This document shows, in pieces, positions 1-11,104 of a stretch of 64,000 bases of DNA. Numbering within the stretch: the stretch's first letter is position 1; every line of letters begins with the position of its first letter. Both the position numbers and the translations under genes were made by a program. The stretch is from Styela clava (Eukaryota > Chordata > Ascidiacea > Stolidobranchia > Styelidae). The notes below the pieces were generated by a model. That model saw only the letters and a list, made by a program, of their open reading frames with translations, ran no database searches and was not told where the DNA came from. Location of the stretch: NCBI RefSeq assembly GCF_964204865.1, contig NC_135258.1:12639001-12703000 (forward strand), read 5' to 3'.

Positions 1-2254
1 GCTTGATATGCACAGTCAGCATCGCAGTTATTATGATACTTAATGTTAATCGTCATTATAAAACATTATAAAAACACATATTGCTGTGAGTAGATTTATT
101 TAAAATGTATTACACTAAGAATAAATTTCGTACTCGCTGGTCAGATCGTCATTTGTTTGGACGACGTACCGCGGAGCAAAATAGTTGCCATTTAATTTTA
201 ACGCTTTGGTCATGACACAGGAAAAACATCATCCTTCACATATAATAAGTAGATAAAAACAATGCATTGTTTGATTATATATTGAAAAAGACCACATATA
301 CGCCTCATTGTGGCAGGCTTTGACACAGCAATAGAAAGTGAGAGTGCGCCTGACTTTGAAGTTTAATGTGGCGAGTGTTCGTAGACGATAATAATGCGAC
401 CCGCACGCTACTGGAAATGTGTATATTTGGCCCGCAAGTACATAAAGTTTGCTGACCACTGCTGTAATACAATAATCTATTACCGCCTTGTAGTGTTGAT
501 CTACAAATTATAATTTCCCGAACCAATTAAACCTATGTACTTAAACTAATAATTTGCTGTATTGTAGATATTTGATTATAATATAAAATTTAATCCTATT
601 TCTTTCGTAGGTTTTGGACGATACTCTGTCTCAAATTTCCTGCTGATCCGTGATACACAGCTGAACACCAACGTGTTTTTCTCGTTATAGAGATTTATAC
701 ATATTATGAGTCGATCAAAAATTATCATTATAATTCATGCATCGAGAGCTATTCATATATGTACTATTAATATTTGAACGCGCTGCAATGCAGTTTTCAA
801 ATGAGCAAAATATGTCGCACCTAATACAGCATGTTGATGTATATCACTTTTTTAAGTAAAATAACTCGCCCTTTGTGTACAATTTGTAAACATGCACTTT
901 TTAAATCAAAATATGAAATAATATAATTATTACAGCCATAATAGCGTAATAATCTTACTTGTAATACCATTAACCGTGTTATTAATTGTTGTTATAATAA
1001 TTGATTTTTGTGTTATAATTTTATGTTAATTAGTTTCATAATTAACAGAAAACATTTTGAGATATTTTTTGTGTTGTTTCATTATTTTTGGGGTTATCCG
1101 TAACATAAGAAAAATTTGTCTTTTTTACCTGCCTGACAGATGCGAATGAAATAATTGGGATTGATAAAACGGTATGTTTTGTAGAATTAGAGAGCATCGA
1201 CCAACTGCGTCTTTGAGCGCCAGAAAATTAGGAATACCTACGTAGTTTAAATAGCTTCTCATGAAATAAATCAGAAAAATCGTTGACATATTGTTGGTAT
1301 ATCACTACTGTGACTGAATTGAATAGTATGATGGCTAGCTGAAGCAACTAGCGAAGTTGAAGATATGATGGGCAGTCTAAATTGTTACCTGGATTTCTAT
1401 CGTTTTGGTCGGGAATTCGTATATGCTTACAACATAGGCAACATGATAGAATACTAAACATCGGATGCGGATTCCATTAGTCTAGGTTGACAATACCAGA
1501 TAACCAAGTGTTTACACAATAGAAGTGCTTGTTTTGTATTGCACTGTTTACCTATTCTTGGTACTATTGTGGCCCGCGGAGCCCACAACTTTGGACCACC
1601 CTGCTCTATTGTATTGGTTCTTTACCAGGAGTTCGGCGGAAGTCCTCTGAAATGTTTGACATATTGTTCTGCGACAGGTACCAATTCCACTAATGAATTG
1701 TCGGATTTGAAATTTTAGCATTTCTTTGCTTGATTTTGACGATTTAATTTATTATTCTGCTTCTTGCCTACATCTTGAGGCTGAATTTGTCAGACGGTGC
1801 ATCACACTGAGCTGAACGGGTTGGTAATACTTGAACCGGGTGATGGCCATATTTCGTAAAATAAGATTGACATGTTATCATCTTTCGACTCCCGAAGATA
1901 AATGTAAAAATCCACCGACTGCGAGTGATTGTTCATTCAATGACAATCGATTTTTGAATAGCTGGATTATTAGCGCGGCTTTCGCGCGCAGTATTATTTC
2001 ATTTCTCGTGCTCACAACACTAAATTAGCCCAATTAAACCACTTTGATTGACTCCTCTATTAGCAAGCCATTCACAACTGTGCATGTGACATATGTGCTA
2101 TTTTAATTTGCTGTCACCTCGTGTAGAATAGGTGTCAATATGCTATTAGGAATATACTTACTCCATTGCACTGATGGGCATAAAATCCTCATTTAAACCA
2201 ATGACTAACATACCGTCTAAGTTTTTTAGACTTACAAAACAAAAAACCGGAGCT
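1..2254. other. non-coding stretch with repeat debris
   Basis: No gene is recognisable. Apart from the hAT-like end near 461, a second hAT-like end lies near 1570-1605 (GTGGCCCGCGGAGCCC, then CCACCCTG). Short open frames here have no recognisable protein features and look accidental. Confidence 0.5.
305..461 (-). mobile_element. end of a hAT-type element, partner end not found
   Basis: Read on the minus strand the segment begins CAGTGGTCAGCAAAC and then runs through the GC-rich 'gggcc' style sequence common at the ends of short hAT elements. I could not find the second end or a target duplication, so the element may extend past the left edge of the window. No coding sequence is recognisable. 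Confidence 0.35.
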
Positions 2255-2700
2255 ATGCGGATTGTACAAATCTTGGTTCGATTCTGAGGCTTAGTAATAT
2301 CCAGCTCATTAGTTATCGATCTTACGATCGGTAAGTATGTTGATAGGTATTTGTCTGTTTGTTTGTTTGTCTGTTAGATGCACGCGATATCTCACGATAG
2401 CGAGGTTGAATCTTCTCCAAATTTTGCATGTGCATTCATCATAGCTCGGATCAGAAGCCTATTGATTTTTGATAAATTATGTCGTATAATTAGCGAGTTA
2501 TTAATTAATTAGTGATGGGACACACGGTGTCACTATGGAGTAAGAACGCTGTTTTGGGGGATCCCCTAACCGACGATCGATAACTCTTCGGTCTCCGACC
2601 GATATTCTCGTATAAATATTATTACTATTCAAGCCACCGGAGAACGTGCACTTTCTTTTTACTTCTGTAACATTGGCTAAAATCAGCAAGATATAATGGT
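2255..2700. repeat. probable dispersed repeat with TTTG/TCTG run
   Basis: The segment contains a short TTTGTCTG-type microsatellite followed by low-complexity-free sequence with the look of a dispersed repeat tail. Only one copy is in this window, so the call rests on sequence character and not on a repeat comparison. Confidence 0.25.
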
Positions 2701-2791
2701 GACGTTAATAATTTATAAGCCCTCAGACAACTTTTCCCCAAATTTATATTCAGAAAAGATTCCCACGAAGATATTTACAGGCATGGTGGTG

Positions 2792-2940
2792 AAGTCCATG
2801 CTTCGGAAAAACAAATATCTAACTAATCCCATACCCGACATGGAATGGTAACCGGACGAGAGGACGTGGTTCGCCATATGGTTGAGCCGTCAAATCGGCT
2901 TTCCTCTACCCCGGGATAAATATGTAAATCTTATCCTTAC
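2792..2940 (+). mobile_element. SINE fragment (3' half), copy 1
   Basis: This matches the 3' half of the tRNA-derived SINE at 44071-44419. Shared landmarks in order are AGTCCATGCTTC, TAATCCCATACCCGAC, GGTAACCGGACGAGAGG, GTGGTTCGCCATATGG and CCGGGATAAATATGTAAATC. The tRNA-like head is missing, as expected for a 5'-truncated copy. Confidence 0.7.
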
Positions 2941-3671
2941 TTTAGCTTATTGTTATGGTTTTGTATGCTATTTGTCAGTTTTCAGCTGTACTTAGCCGTT
3001 AATGTCTAGTTGATTAGCAAATGTTACAATTTGCCAGTATGTAAATCCTATCCTTATCAACGTTTCTTCTTCAGCAGTCTCGTGATAAATATGGAAATCG
3101 CATCTTTCATCACGGGAATTCAATGGAGTGCGACTCACTTCACAGTGGTGGTATCATAGTACCGGTAGTCTTGTTTTAATGAGGAAGTTCCGGCCATGCT
3201 ACCGGGAGTTTTCCATCATTTTAGTGTGAGTTTGTCTTGCGATAACTAGGTACAGAGGTAAGGTCGGAAGTCGGAACCTAAGTATAGTTTTAAGTTTATC
3301 ACTTCACAAACAAATTCATGAGTATCGCAGATACTAGGGTTTAATTCGCTACCGTACATTACTGTAGGTGGCATGTACGGTATTTCCTACTCCATTGATT
3401 ACCTGGCATAGCATATCTGCATATTGTACTGGAGCACAGGATCATTCGGAAATTGTCATTAATACAGGAATAATAGCGAAGTGCAATTGATAATTGTTTG
3501 AGGCGATTCTTGCCTGAGAGGTCTAACACCAATTTTATGATTCTTTTCTACAATTTTAAATCATCAAATAGCTAGCTATTTTTAGGCTAATTCTGTAATA
3601 TGACTCTTTGAAGTTACAAATATTGATTTGGATTAAAGTACTGTACGCTACTCACTACAGGAATATTGGTA
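2941..3671. other. upstream region of UBE2W
   Basis: No coding sequence is seen. A second SINE-tail-like motif (TATGTAAATCCTATCC) lies near 3040. A CACTACAG acceptor-like site lies about 11 bases before the UBE2W start codon, so the 5' leader of that gene is probably spliced, in cis or to a leader RNA. Confidence 0.4.
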
Positions 3672-4127
3672 ATGGCTAATTTCAAGCAAAAACGGATTAG
3701 TAAAGAAATACAAAATCTAGCAGTGAGACCACCACCAGGTGTGAAACTTCTAAACCCTGATGACACTTCATTGGCACGCGTAACCATGGAACTCACTGGT
3801 GCAGACAACACTTTGTATGCGAAGGAAGTATTTAATCTTGTATTCATATTTGGGGATAAATATCCATTTGAGTCGCCTCAAGTCATGTTTACTGGCAACA
3901 AAATTCCAGTTCATCCTCATATTTATAGCAACGGACATATATGTTTATCCATATTGACAACAGATTGGAGTCCAGCACTTTCTATTGAGTCTGTTTGTCT
4001 GAGTATCATATCTATGTTAAGCAGTTGTAAGGAAAAGAAAAGGCCTCCCGATAATTCAATATATGTTATGAGGGCCAGCAAGAATCCTAAAGATACAAGT
4101 TGGTGGTATCATGATGATAACGTGTAA
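3672..4127 (+). CDS. UBE2W: ubiquitin-conjugating enzyme E2 W
   Basis: The product is 151 residues, the same size as vertebrate UBE2W, an E2 that attaches the first ubiquitin to the alpha-amino group of substrates, working with E3s such as CHIP. The sequence shows the E2 fold end to end: a PPPG turn near residue 20, YPFESPQVMF near 64-73, the family's HPH (in place of HPN) at 81-83, and the active-site cysteine 91 in SNGHICLSIL. The C-terminus ends in WWYHDD plus two residues, the hallmark of UBE2W. I chose the ATG at 3672 because the only longer frame begins at a TTG two codons upstream. The frame is uninterrupted. An acceptor-like CAG lies just upstream. AATAAA near 4571 is the likely poly(A) signal. 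Confidence 0.95.
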   Translation: MANFKQKRISKEIQNLAVRPPPGVKLLNPDDTSLARVTMELTGADNTLYAKEVFNLVFIFGDKYPFESPQVMFTGNKIPVHPHIYSNGHICLSILTTDWSPALSIESVCLSIISMLSSCKEKKRPPDNSIYVMRASKNPKDTSWWYHDDNV

Positions 4128-5376
4128 TTGTTTCAAGATATATCTTACAACAAAGTGTGCTTTGTTTCTGCTTATCACCAGTGTTCTTTTGGGTCTGTCA
4201 AAACTCTAAATGAACTTTAAACTATGTGTATAGGAGTTTTAAAAACAGACAGGTTGTGCAATTTATAATATTTGATGTGGCCTTTGTTTTAATTATATCA
4301 TAGATTCCTTAAACTCTGATACAAATTCTTATTTTTGTTTATCGCTTATAAATTGATAAGCTATCAAGAAAACAACCAAGATTAACACAATGGATTCGTT
4401 TTTCGGCGAGTTATATATGTAGATGTCATGATTCAAACTTGTAGTCACAAAAACTTGGCATCACGAAGCGCAGCCTATTCAACTTATTATAGGTTTCAAG
4501 CTTTATTTTGGAGCAGAGTTTACTGCGCTCTTATTGCAGGCCAAGTTTAATTTTATTATTTTAAAGTGCACCAATAAATGCTATGTGAATTGTATGCAAT
4601 ACTGTGCTATAGCTTAATTTATGTAATATTTTAAAATCACTATGTTCTGAGTATTTTAGCAGCTTCTAGATAATATTCTACTTCATTGTCTTGTCAAATT
4701 TTAAACACACTCTTTGATATATTTTCTTCTCTTAACAATAGCATATTTGATAAATTTTCTTTGCGAAATTATGTTTTTCTAAACTTAAGCCATTCTTGTC
4801 TTATATATCCATTAAAATCTTTTTTGAATTAGAGTCCTAGTTAAACCACTGCAACCGTGTTTGTGCGAAACTGATCGATTACCGGTATGTTAAACTGGTT
4901 CAATATAATCTCTAAAGTAATTCAATAATTGCTCATATGCAATTTCTTTACTGTCCAGAGCTTTGCTAAAATTGAAGTATACTGGTTTCGTATGCTAGCT
5001 TAAGGTTTCATGCATATTATTTAAATTTTACTGTTAGACTAAGTATGATCAATGTTTTTATTATTCACATGATCAGATTTATTCTGTATTTGGTATGGCG
5101 ACAAATTTATTCAGAGTATAATTGAAAATAGCTACAATAATTAAGAAAAAGTTCTATCCTTTTCGCAATTTGATATCAATCTTTGTTTTGTCTTGCACTA
5201 TTTTTCATAATGCGCATAATTTGTTTTATTTTTTGTTTCTTTATTTTTTAAGTATTTTGACTGGAAGCAATCTGGCATCCACCTTGTTTCGATCTGTGCG
5301 AAGGATACATTCAATTAATTTATCTGCACCGAAATTACAGCAAAAGGTTTTCATACGTCAAATTTCAGTAAAGAAG
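4128..5376. other. UBE2W 3' UTR and DPP3 5' region
   Basis: The first part is the UBE2W 3' UTR up to the CCAATAAATG motif near 4571. The second part leads into DPP3. The DPP3 frame stays open upstream of its ATG: about 37 codons before it are rich in Arg and Lys with no Asp or Glu (about 5266-5376), which would suit a mitochondrial presequence if an upstream exon supplied a start codon. Confidence 0.4.
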
Positions 5377-7518
5377 ATGGATGTTTCACAGCATATTCTA
5401 GAAAATGAAACTGAGGTTTGCCACCTTGATTGTGTCACAGCATTTAAAGCTTTGAGCAAGAGTGAAAAATTGTATTCACATTATTTGGGAAAAGCATCAT
5501 TCTATGGTGGACTGATTGTCCTGCACCAAACTTCTCCCGAGTCACCAAAAATATTTTGTCTTTTGATGAAAATATTTTCAAAGCAGAGTGCAGAAGCAAT
5601 TGCAAAAATTGCTGTTGAACAATGTGGATTTTCAGCAGAAGATGTAACAGCATTCAATGTTTACATTGCTGGGTTTCTGGCAAACATGGGAAACTATAAA
5701 GGATTTGGTGACACAAAGTTCATCCCTGGAGTTCCTCAGGAGAAGTTCATGAAGTTGGTCATGTGTACAGATGCATATCGTCAAGAACCGGAGCTCATTG
5801 AGTCCTTGATGCAAGCATGTGCTGAAGGAACTTATTCTCTGAATGAGAACAACAAACAACTGGGTTTAAAGGGGAATGGAATCACAGCGTATTTCTCACT
5901 CAATTGCGACAAAGCTGATGCTGAAATGATACAAAAATTTCTGGATGCAAAATCTATAAGTGCCTATAACACTAGACTATTTAAGAAAGAGTTGGATGAT
6001 GGAAAGTACAAGTATGAAGTCAGGCTCGCATCAGTTTCTAAAACTGATGATAGTGGTGATAAACTTCCTTATTTAGGTGACCATGAATTTGAAGGTCACT
6101 CAATCACAGTTCAACGTGGGGATTATAGTGTTTTGATGAAAAAAGTGGTAGAAAATTTGGAAAAGGCGAAAGCTAATGCTCTTAATGAAAATGAAGCCTC
6201 TATGATTAAGGAATACATTCGTTCTTTCACAAGTGGTGATCTCGAAGCACATAAAGAAGGTTCCCGATTTTGGATCCGAGACCAAGGACCTATTGTAGAA
6301 TCTTATATAGGGTTCATTGAGTCATACAGGGATCCTTTTGGAACAAGAGGTGAATTTGAAGGATTTGTTGCTGTTGTCAACAAAGAAATGAGCAAAAAAT
6401 TTGCAAATCTTGTTGCATCATCTGATACACTCCTGAAACATTTGCCATGGCCTAAGGATTATGAGAAAGATACATTTTTGCGTCCAGATTTTACATCTCT
6501 TGATGTTCTTGCTTTTGCTGGCAGTGGTATTCCTGCTGGTATCAATATACCAAACTATGATGACATTCGTCAGTCGGAAGGATTCAAGAATGTATCACTT
6601 GGTAATGTGTTATCTGCAGCGTATTCTGTAGGAAAAAAAGTATGGTTTCTTTCCGATGAAGACCAGGCTATGTTCAAGGATTACAAAAGTAAATCTTTTG
6701 AGGTTCAAGTTGGATTGCATGAGTTGTTAGGACACGGCAGTGGGAAATTGTTCAGCACAAAAGAAGATGGAACCATGAATTTTGATAAAGAAAAAGTCAT
6801 CAATCCATTGACAAATAAATTAGTCAAAAAATGGTACAAATCTGGTGAAACGTGGGATAGCAAATTTGTTGAACTTTCCTCACCATATGAGGAATGTAGG
6901 GCAGAATGTGTGGGATTATACCTGTGCCTCAACAGGGATGCACTCAAGATTTTTGGACATGAAGGACAATCTGCCGATGATATCATTTATGTCAATTGGC
7001 TAAATATGGTTTGGGCAGGAGTTCAAGGCCTTCTGTACTACACTCCAGAAAATAAAACATGGAGGCAAGCTCATATGCAAGCAAGATATGTCATTCTCAG
7101 AGTTTTGATGGAGGCTGGTATTGTGACTGTTATGCACACTACATGCAAAGATGACGGAAAGCCAGATGCTCTTATCACTCTTGATCGTTCACTCATAGAG
7201 ACCAAAGGTCAAAAAGCAATTGGTGATTTCTTGTGCAAACTGCAAGTCTACAAATCGCACGGCGATTGTGAGACTGCCAGAGTTATGTGGCAGAATTATG
7301 CAACTGTGGGATCTGACATACAACCCGACATGTTAAAATTGAGACAGACCGTCATCTTACGACGTCAACCAAGAAAGTTATTTGTTCAAGATAACACCAT
7401 TAATAAAAGTGAAGAAATTAATTTGGTTTCTTATCCTGCCACCCATTCAGGCCTGATAGATTCGTTTGCAGATAGATTCAGAGATGATGACATTTATGAA
7501 TTGTTGAAAAACTGTTAA
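5377..7518 (+). CDS. DPP3: dipeptidyl peptidase 3 (zinc metallopeptidase M49)
   Basis: The product is 713 residues against about 737 in human DPP3, a cytosolic zinc enzyme that removes dipeptides from the N-terminus of short peptides such as angiotensins and enkephalins. The two zinc motifs are intact: HELLGH at residues 448-453 and EECRAE at 505-510. Conserved blocks include MGNYKGFGDTKF, WIRDQGPIVESYIGF and SGETWDSKF. I start at the ATG at 5377 because it aligns with the usual N-terminus (MDVSQHILEN). The human KEAP1-binding ETGE lies between VINP and the SGETWDSKF block; here the matching place reads LTNK, so that interaction is probably absent. The whole gene is one uninterrupted frame, although mammalian DPP3 has many exons. 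Confidence 0.97.
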   Translation: MDVSQHILENETEVCHLDCVTAFKALSKSEKLYSHYLGKASFYGGLIVLHQTSPESPKIFCLLMKIFSKQSAEAIAKIAVEQCGFSAEDVTAFNVYIAGFLANMGNYKGFGDTKFIPGVPQEKFMKLVMCTDAYRQEPELIESLMQACAEGTYSLNENNKQLGLKGNGITAYFSLNCDKADAEMIQKFLDAKSISAYNTRLFKKELDDGKYKYEVRLASVSKTDDSGDKLPYLGDHEFEGHSITVQRGDYSVLMKKVVENLEKAKANALNENEASMIKEYIRSFTSGDLEAHKEGSRFWIRDQGPIVESYIGFIESYRDPFGTRGEFEGFVAVVNKEMSKKFANLVASSDTLLKHLPWPKDYEKDTFLRPDFTSLDVLAFAGSGIPAGINIPNYDDIRQSEGFKNVSLGNVLSAAYSVGKKVWFLSDEDQAMFKDYKSKSFEVQVGLHELLGHGSGKLFSTKEDGTMNFDKEKVINPLTNKLVKKWYKSGETWDSKFVELSSPYEECRAECVGLYLCLNRDALKIFGHEGQSADDIIYVNWLNMVWAGVQGLLYYTPENKTWRQAHMQARYVILRVLMEAGIVTVMHTTCKDDGKPDALITLDRSLIETKGQKAIGDFLCKLQVYKSHGDCETARVMWQNYATVGSDIQPDMLKLRQTVILRRQPRKLFVQDNTINKSEEINLVSYPATHSGLIDSFADRFRDDDIYELLKNC

Positions 7519-8852
7519 CATTTAGCAAGCAACTTATCATCCTGACAGTTCAAGCTGACAATGATGCATTGGTATTGGGAAGCCTTAGTTAAGTAGTTTC
7601 CCTCTTTTTTTGGTGCATTCTTTAACCTATTTTTCAAACTCTTCATTCCTCCCCACTATATATAAAAAGTTTTGTTTGAATTTGTTATTCAATCTTGAAT
7701 AGAACATTTGCTTGTGATATGTGCAACTAGCCTTCTGTACAGTTTAAACATATGCATATCTATGTTTCACAATAATACTACATGCAAATATAGAGTAATA
7801 TTTAAATTCCTGCTTGGAGAGGAATAGGGAAACATTGGCCCTAAAGAATCTAAATTTTTCGCTACATGATTCAATGGCAGTATCATGTCAATTACTTGCC
7901 ATCAAAATAACATTTCAATACTACAAGAACCATTATAACTATTAATTGGGAACCCAATTTATGTGTCAAACATTTCAAGCTAGCATTCCTAATGAATGAC
8001 AAAATCTGTTTTTTGCTTGATCAAATAAACCAAATGATTGAACGAATGAATATTTCGTATCTGTTGTTGATCATGAAGGTTTGAGGGTATACCTGTTTAG
8101 GTTCCTAACATTCTTCAAAAATATTGTGGGTCTTGTACTCTTGTCACAGCAGTTCAGTGAATTATTTTATTAGCTCATATTCTGATTGAACCGCCTAGAT
8201 AGGACTTTTAAAACTGTCTCTATCGAATAGGACGAAGAGCATGTTCTCTCATCTGATCAACTGTCCAGATTTTGTATTGTTGACCAGCCGAAAATTCATG
8301 AATTGTGCAGCAAGAAATTGTGAGATTATTTTAACATTTGATGATAATATCCCATCGGGTGGGTGGGTACACTTTCGTATAGTGTCATCCTAGTGAACAG
8401 ATATAAATCTGATTGCTCGAAACTTTAGAACACAATCATGAGCGAAACTTATTCAACTGAAAGTTGGTGAACCCCCCCCATAGCTCGTCAGTTATTAATC
8501 CAAACTAGAAAAAACATGGAACTCTCTCACCCAGTTAACCATAATTTCTAGGAAAATGCTGCAAGCTATATGGCTACGCCTCATCAGGAATAAAGGCCAA
8601 TGCAACTCTTGAACACCGCAGCTACCGTAAAGCTACATGCACTGTCTATCTGCTCAAGAGGAAGTAGTCCCAGTGATTATAACCAGATTTATACTGCAAA
8701 AATTTAATTATGAATACTGAAAATGGCTATCAAAAAAAGCACCAGCTTTATAAGCAGTGAAAAGTTGATCAACTTCATGTAAATTGTTTACAGATTATGA
8801 TTGAAAAAAATTGTGAGAGATAGCAGTGCAGGTGGCATAAGCAATTTGCTGG
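7519..8852. other. DPP3 3' UTR and convergent intergenic region
   Basis: DPP3 (+) and the serpin (-) converge here. CAAATAAACC near 8024 is a possible DPP3 poly(A) signal. TTTAAT near 8703 (ATTAAA on the minus strand) is a weak candidate for the serpin. No gene or clear repeat is seen. Confidence 0.4.
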
Positions 8853-9044
8853 TCATAGCTCATCATGATTTTGTTCCTTGCCTTCTGGACGTTTGAATGC
8901 TCCAAGCTGATACATGACACCACTTTTCATGTTTTTGATCAGGAAGATGAAAGGATGATCCGCATAAAACATAATTCTTTTGTCAGCAGGTGTACGGTTG
9001 GCTTCTTCGCGCTCTGCCTGAACCAATCCCCCTAGAGGATTCAC
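8853..9044 (-). CDS. serpin last exon, version b (different loop, ends HDEL)
   Basis: The exon follows a GGTAATTCAG acceptor in the same phase as version a and codes 63 residues. The strand after the loop (FYADHPFIFLIKN) matches version a (FADHPFIWMIHHN), so the two are duplicated, mutually exclusive exons. The loop itself is unrelated: it lacks the Ala-rich hinge and carries QAEREEANRTPADKR. Arg17 of the exon is the residue nearest the expected P1. The HDEL end predicts ER/secretory pathway retention. Confidence 0.82.
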   Translation of the reverse strand: MNPLGGLVQAEREEANRTPADKRIMFYADHPFIFLIKNMKSGVMYQLGAFKRPEGKEQNHDEL

Positions 9045-11104
9045 CTGAATTACCATAAGTAAAATATTACTATTTTAATATCACCAGCATACCTGTATCC
9101 TACAGTTCTTGATGACTCATTTCTGTGCCTTCAGGTCGTACAAACCGGCCCAGAAAGAGTATCTGGCGAATTTTGTTGTGATGTATCATCCATATGAATG
9201 GATGATCAGCAAAATATCTGATGGCAAGATCAAGTGAGCGTGCCATAATCCGGACAGTGGTGGCCGCAGCCGCCGTGCTGCCCTCTTCAGTAACCTGATG
9301 GAAATTGTATAAGATTCACTAGTATTCAATAATATTCTCCTAAACTGAAAAAATGTCAAACTTGCCTCTAGTACACCTTTGTGAAAAATGGCATCAACGA
9401 AGAGTGATTTGTCACCACTTATTCCAGATAGGTCTGCTTGGCCGGATGAAAATATATCTTTGATTCCCAGGTTTTGCAATGATTTTTGAAGTTCAATGCC
9501 AGCCTCCACTTTAAATTTTGGTAATGTGATCTAAAATCAACACAATCATGAACTGATTTAATCGAGATTTCAGTAAAGATGTAATTCCTGCATAGCGATG
9601 AAGGTTGTAACCCACATAATCGTGTATATATTTAAGCATTTGAAATAAAATCGTGTTTTTCTATACTTTAACGAATATAATTGAATTACTCAGTATTGTC
9701 ATAACCAACCCAACTGATGACCATAAGACAGACTTGATTAAAAATTCATATTTAAATAGATTTGATCATGTACATTATTTGAAGAAATTGAGACTTACGT
9801 CAACAGTTTCGTATTCCATGTTGGAAATCCAATTGGTAAGGTTCTCATAGTTTAAGTTCTTCTCAACAGATGCAAGATCAAAATTGTCCGGCAGGAAAAG
9901 ATACATGCTGATATCTTGGCCAACGTAAGGCAATTCCAAAACCTGAAGATTCAATGATTCAATATACCGAAAACGAAACTTTCCTGTAAAAATTAGAAAT
10001 AAGAATTACTTAAAATTTACATTATGTATACAATACTTATTTCCTAAATTGGTTTAAAAAAATGAAACGCTTCTCTCGCTCACCTCGTTGATACATGAAG
10101 TGAGTATTGATAACTCTGTAATGAGACACATAAAATGCTCTTTCATCAGTGTGCATTGGTGAAAAGCCAGAGTGCCATTCACCAGTAAAATAAAGGGTGT
10201 TGACAAGGACCAAAGCAGTTGTCGCATCTAGATCGTCATCGTTGAGCATATTTGGAATGAGGTCGCCAGTTTCTTGAGAGATCCATTTATTAATGTGAGA
10301 TACAGATGTCTTGTCCCCAAAATCCAACTGTAAAAAGAATTAAGTCTAATTATTATATGAACACTCTCATATTAGCATGCAATGTAAGTTTATATACACA
10401 CATCTTCAATTTTCGCTCCAAACACTGAGAGAGCATTTCTATAGTCATTCAACACACTGGCAGTCTTTGAAATGAATGCTCCATTCGCACCTTTCAGGGT
10501 GATGTTGTCTTTAGGCTACAAAAAAAGTTTGGCATAAAAAACATACATAAGTAAAAACCCATAAAATGAAATGTGTATATTTTTTGATTCTGAGAATTGT
10601 ATGAAAATATTAATATAGTCTAAGATTACCTTGTCAAAAAGAAGTCCATTCAGTTCACCAAATGCTGAATTGATTAGTGATGCTTCAACATCTTTTAAAT
10701 GAAGGGCTTCTGCAATTTGTTTAGTGGAATTTTCTTTCGTTCCTAACTTCACCATTGCCAAAGCTGTTAAATAGTGCAATTTCATTACAAGTCATAATAT
10801 TACCATTTTCAATAATTTCGTAAGGGATTGCAACATCTTTAAAAAATGAAAGCGATATTATTGCTTATAATATCATTATACTCTTATACAAGATAGACAA
10901 ACCTGCTGAGACGCTGACTGGAGAGAATACCACATTTACTGTTTTGGGTTGTGCAATAATTTCCCTGTAGAGATCCACAGCGAACTTCGAATTTGCTGCT
11001 GTTAACTTTTCCACGGCATCACTGTATATGTTAGCTGTTCCGTAGACATTCGAAATTAGCAATCCCGACAACAACACCAGACAAATTGACGAAAACGTGA
11101 ACAT
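8853..11104 (-). CDS. secreted serpin with alternative reactive-loop exons
   Basis: A serine protease inhibitor family gene on the minus strand. Exons, in coding order: 11104-10903, 10763-10630, 10515-10402, 10327-10084, 9983-9799, 9530-9366, then either 9294-9100 or 9044-8853. The phases join cleanly to 412 residues with the first last-exon and 411 with the second. A signal peptide (about 22 residues, ending NVYG) is followed by the serpin core, including NVVFSPVS, VNTLYFTGEW and the ADHPF motif near the C-terminus. The first last-exon has an inhibitory hinge (EEGSTAAAATT) and a predicted P1-P1' of Arg367-Ser368, suited to a trypsin-like target. The second replaces the loop and ends in HDEL, an ER-retention signal. 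The intron after 9366 has a GC donor (GAG|GCAAGT). The specific orthologue is uncertain. Confidence 0.92.
9100..9294 (-). CDS. serpin last exon, version a (inhibitory loop, ends HQEL)
   Basis: The exon follows a CATCAG acceptor in phase 0 and codes 64 residues from VTEEGS to MSHQEL. The hinge is Ala/Thr/Gly-rich, as in inhibitory serpins. By counting from the hinge Glu as P17, P1 is Arg and P1' is Ser. The ending HQEL resembles but does not equal the ER-retention tetrapeptide. Confidence 0.85.
   Translation of the reverse strand, partial: VTEEGSTAAAATTVRIMARSLDLAIRYFADHPFIWMIHHNKIRQILFLGRFVRPEGTEMSHQEL

Noticed and set aside
5122-5376. DPP3 frame extended to a start at 5122
   Set aside because: The first codon is TTG, and the upstream part is hydrophobic, AT-rich and intron-like. 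The ATG at 5377 aligns with the usual DPP3 N-terminus.
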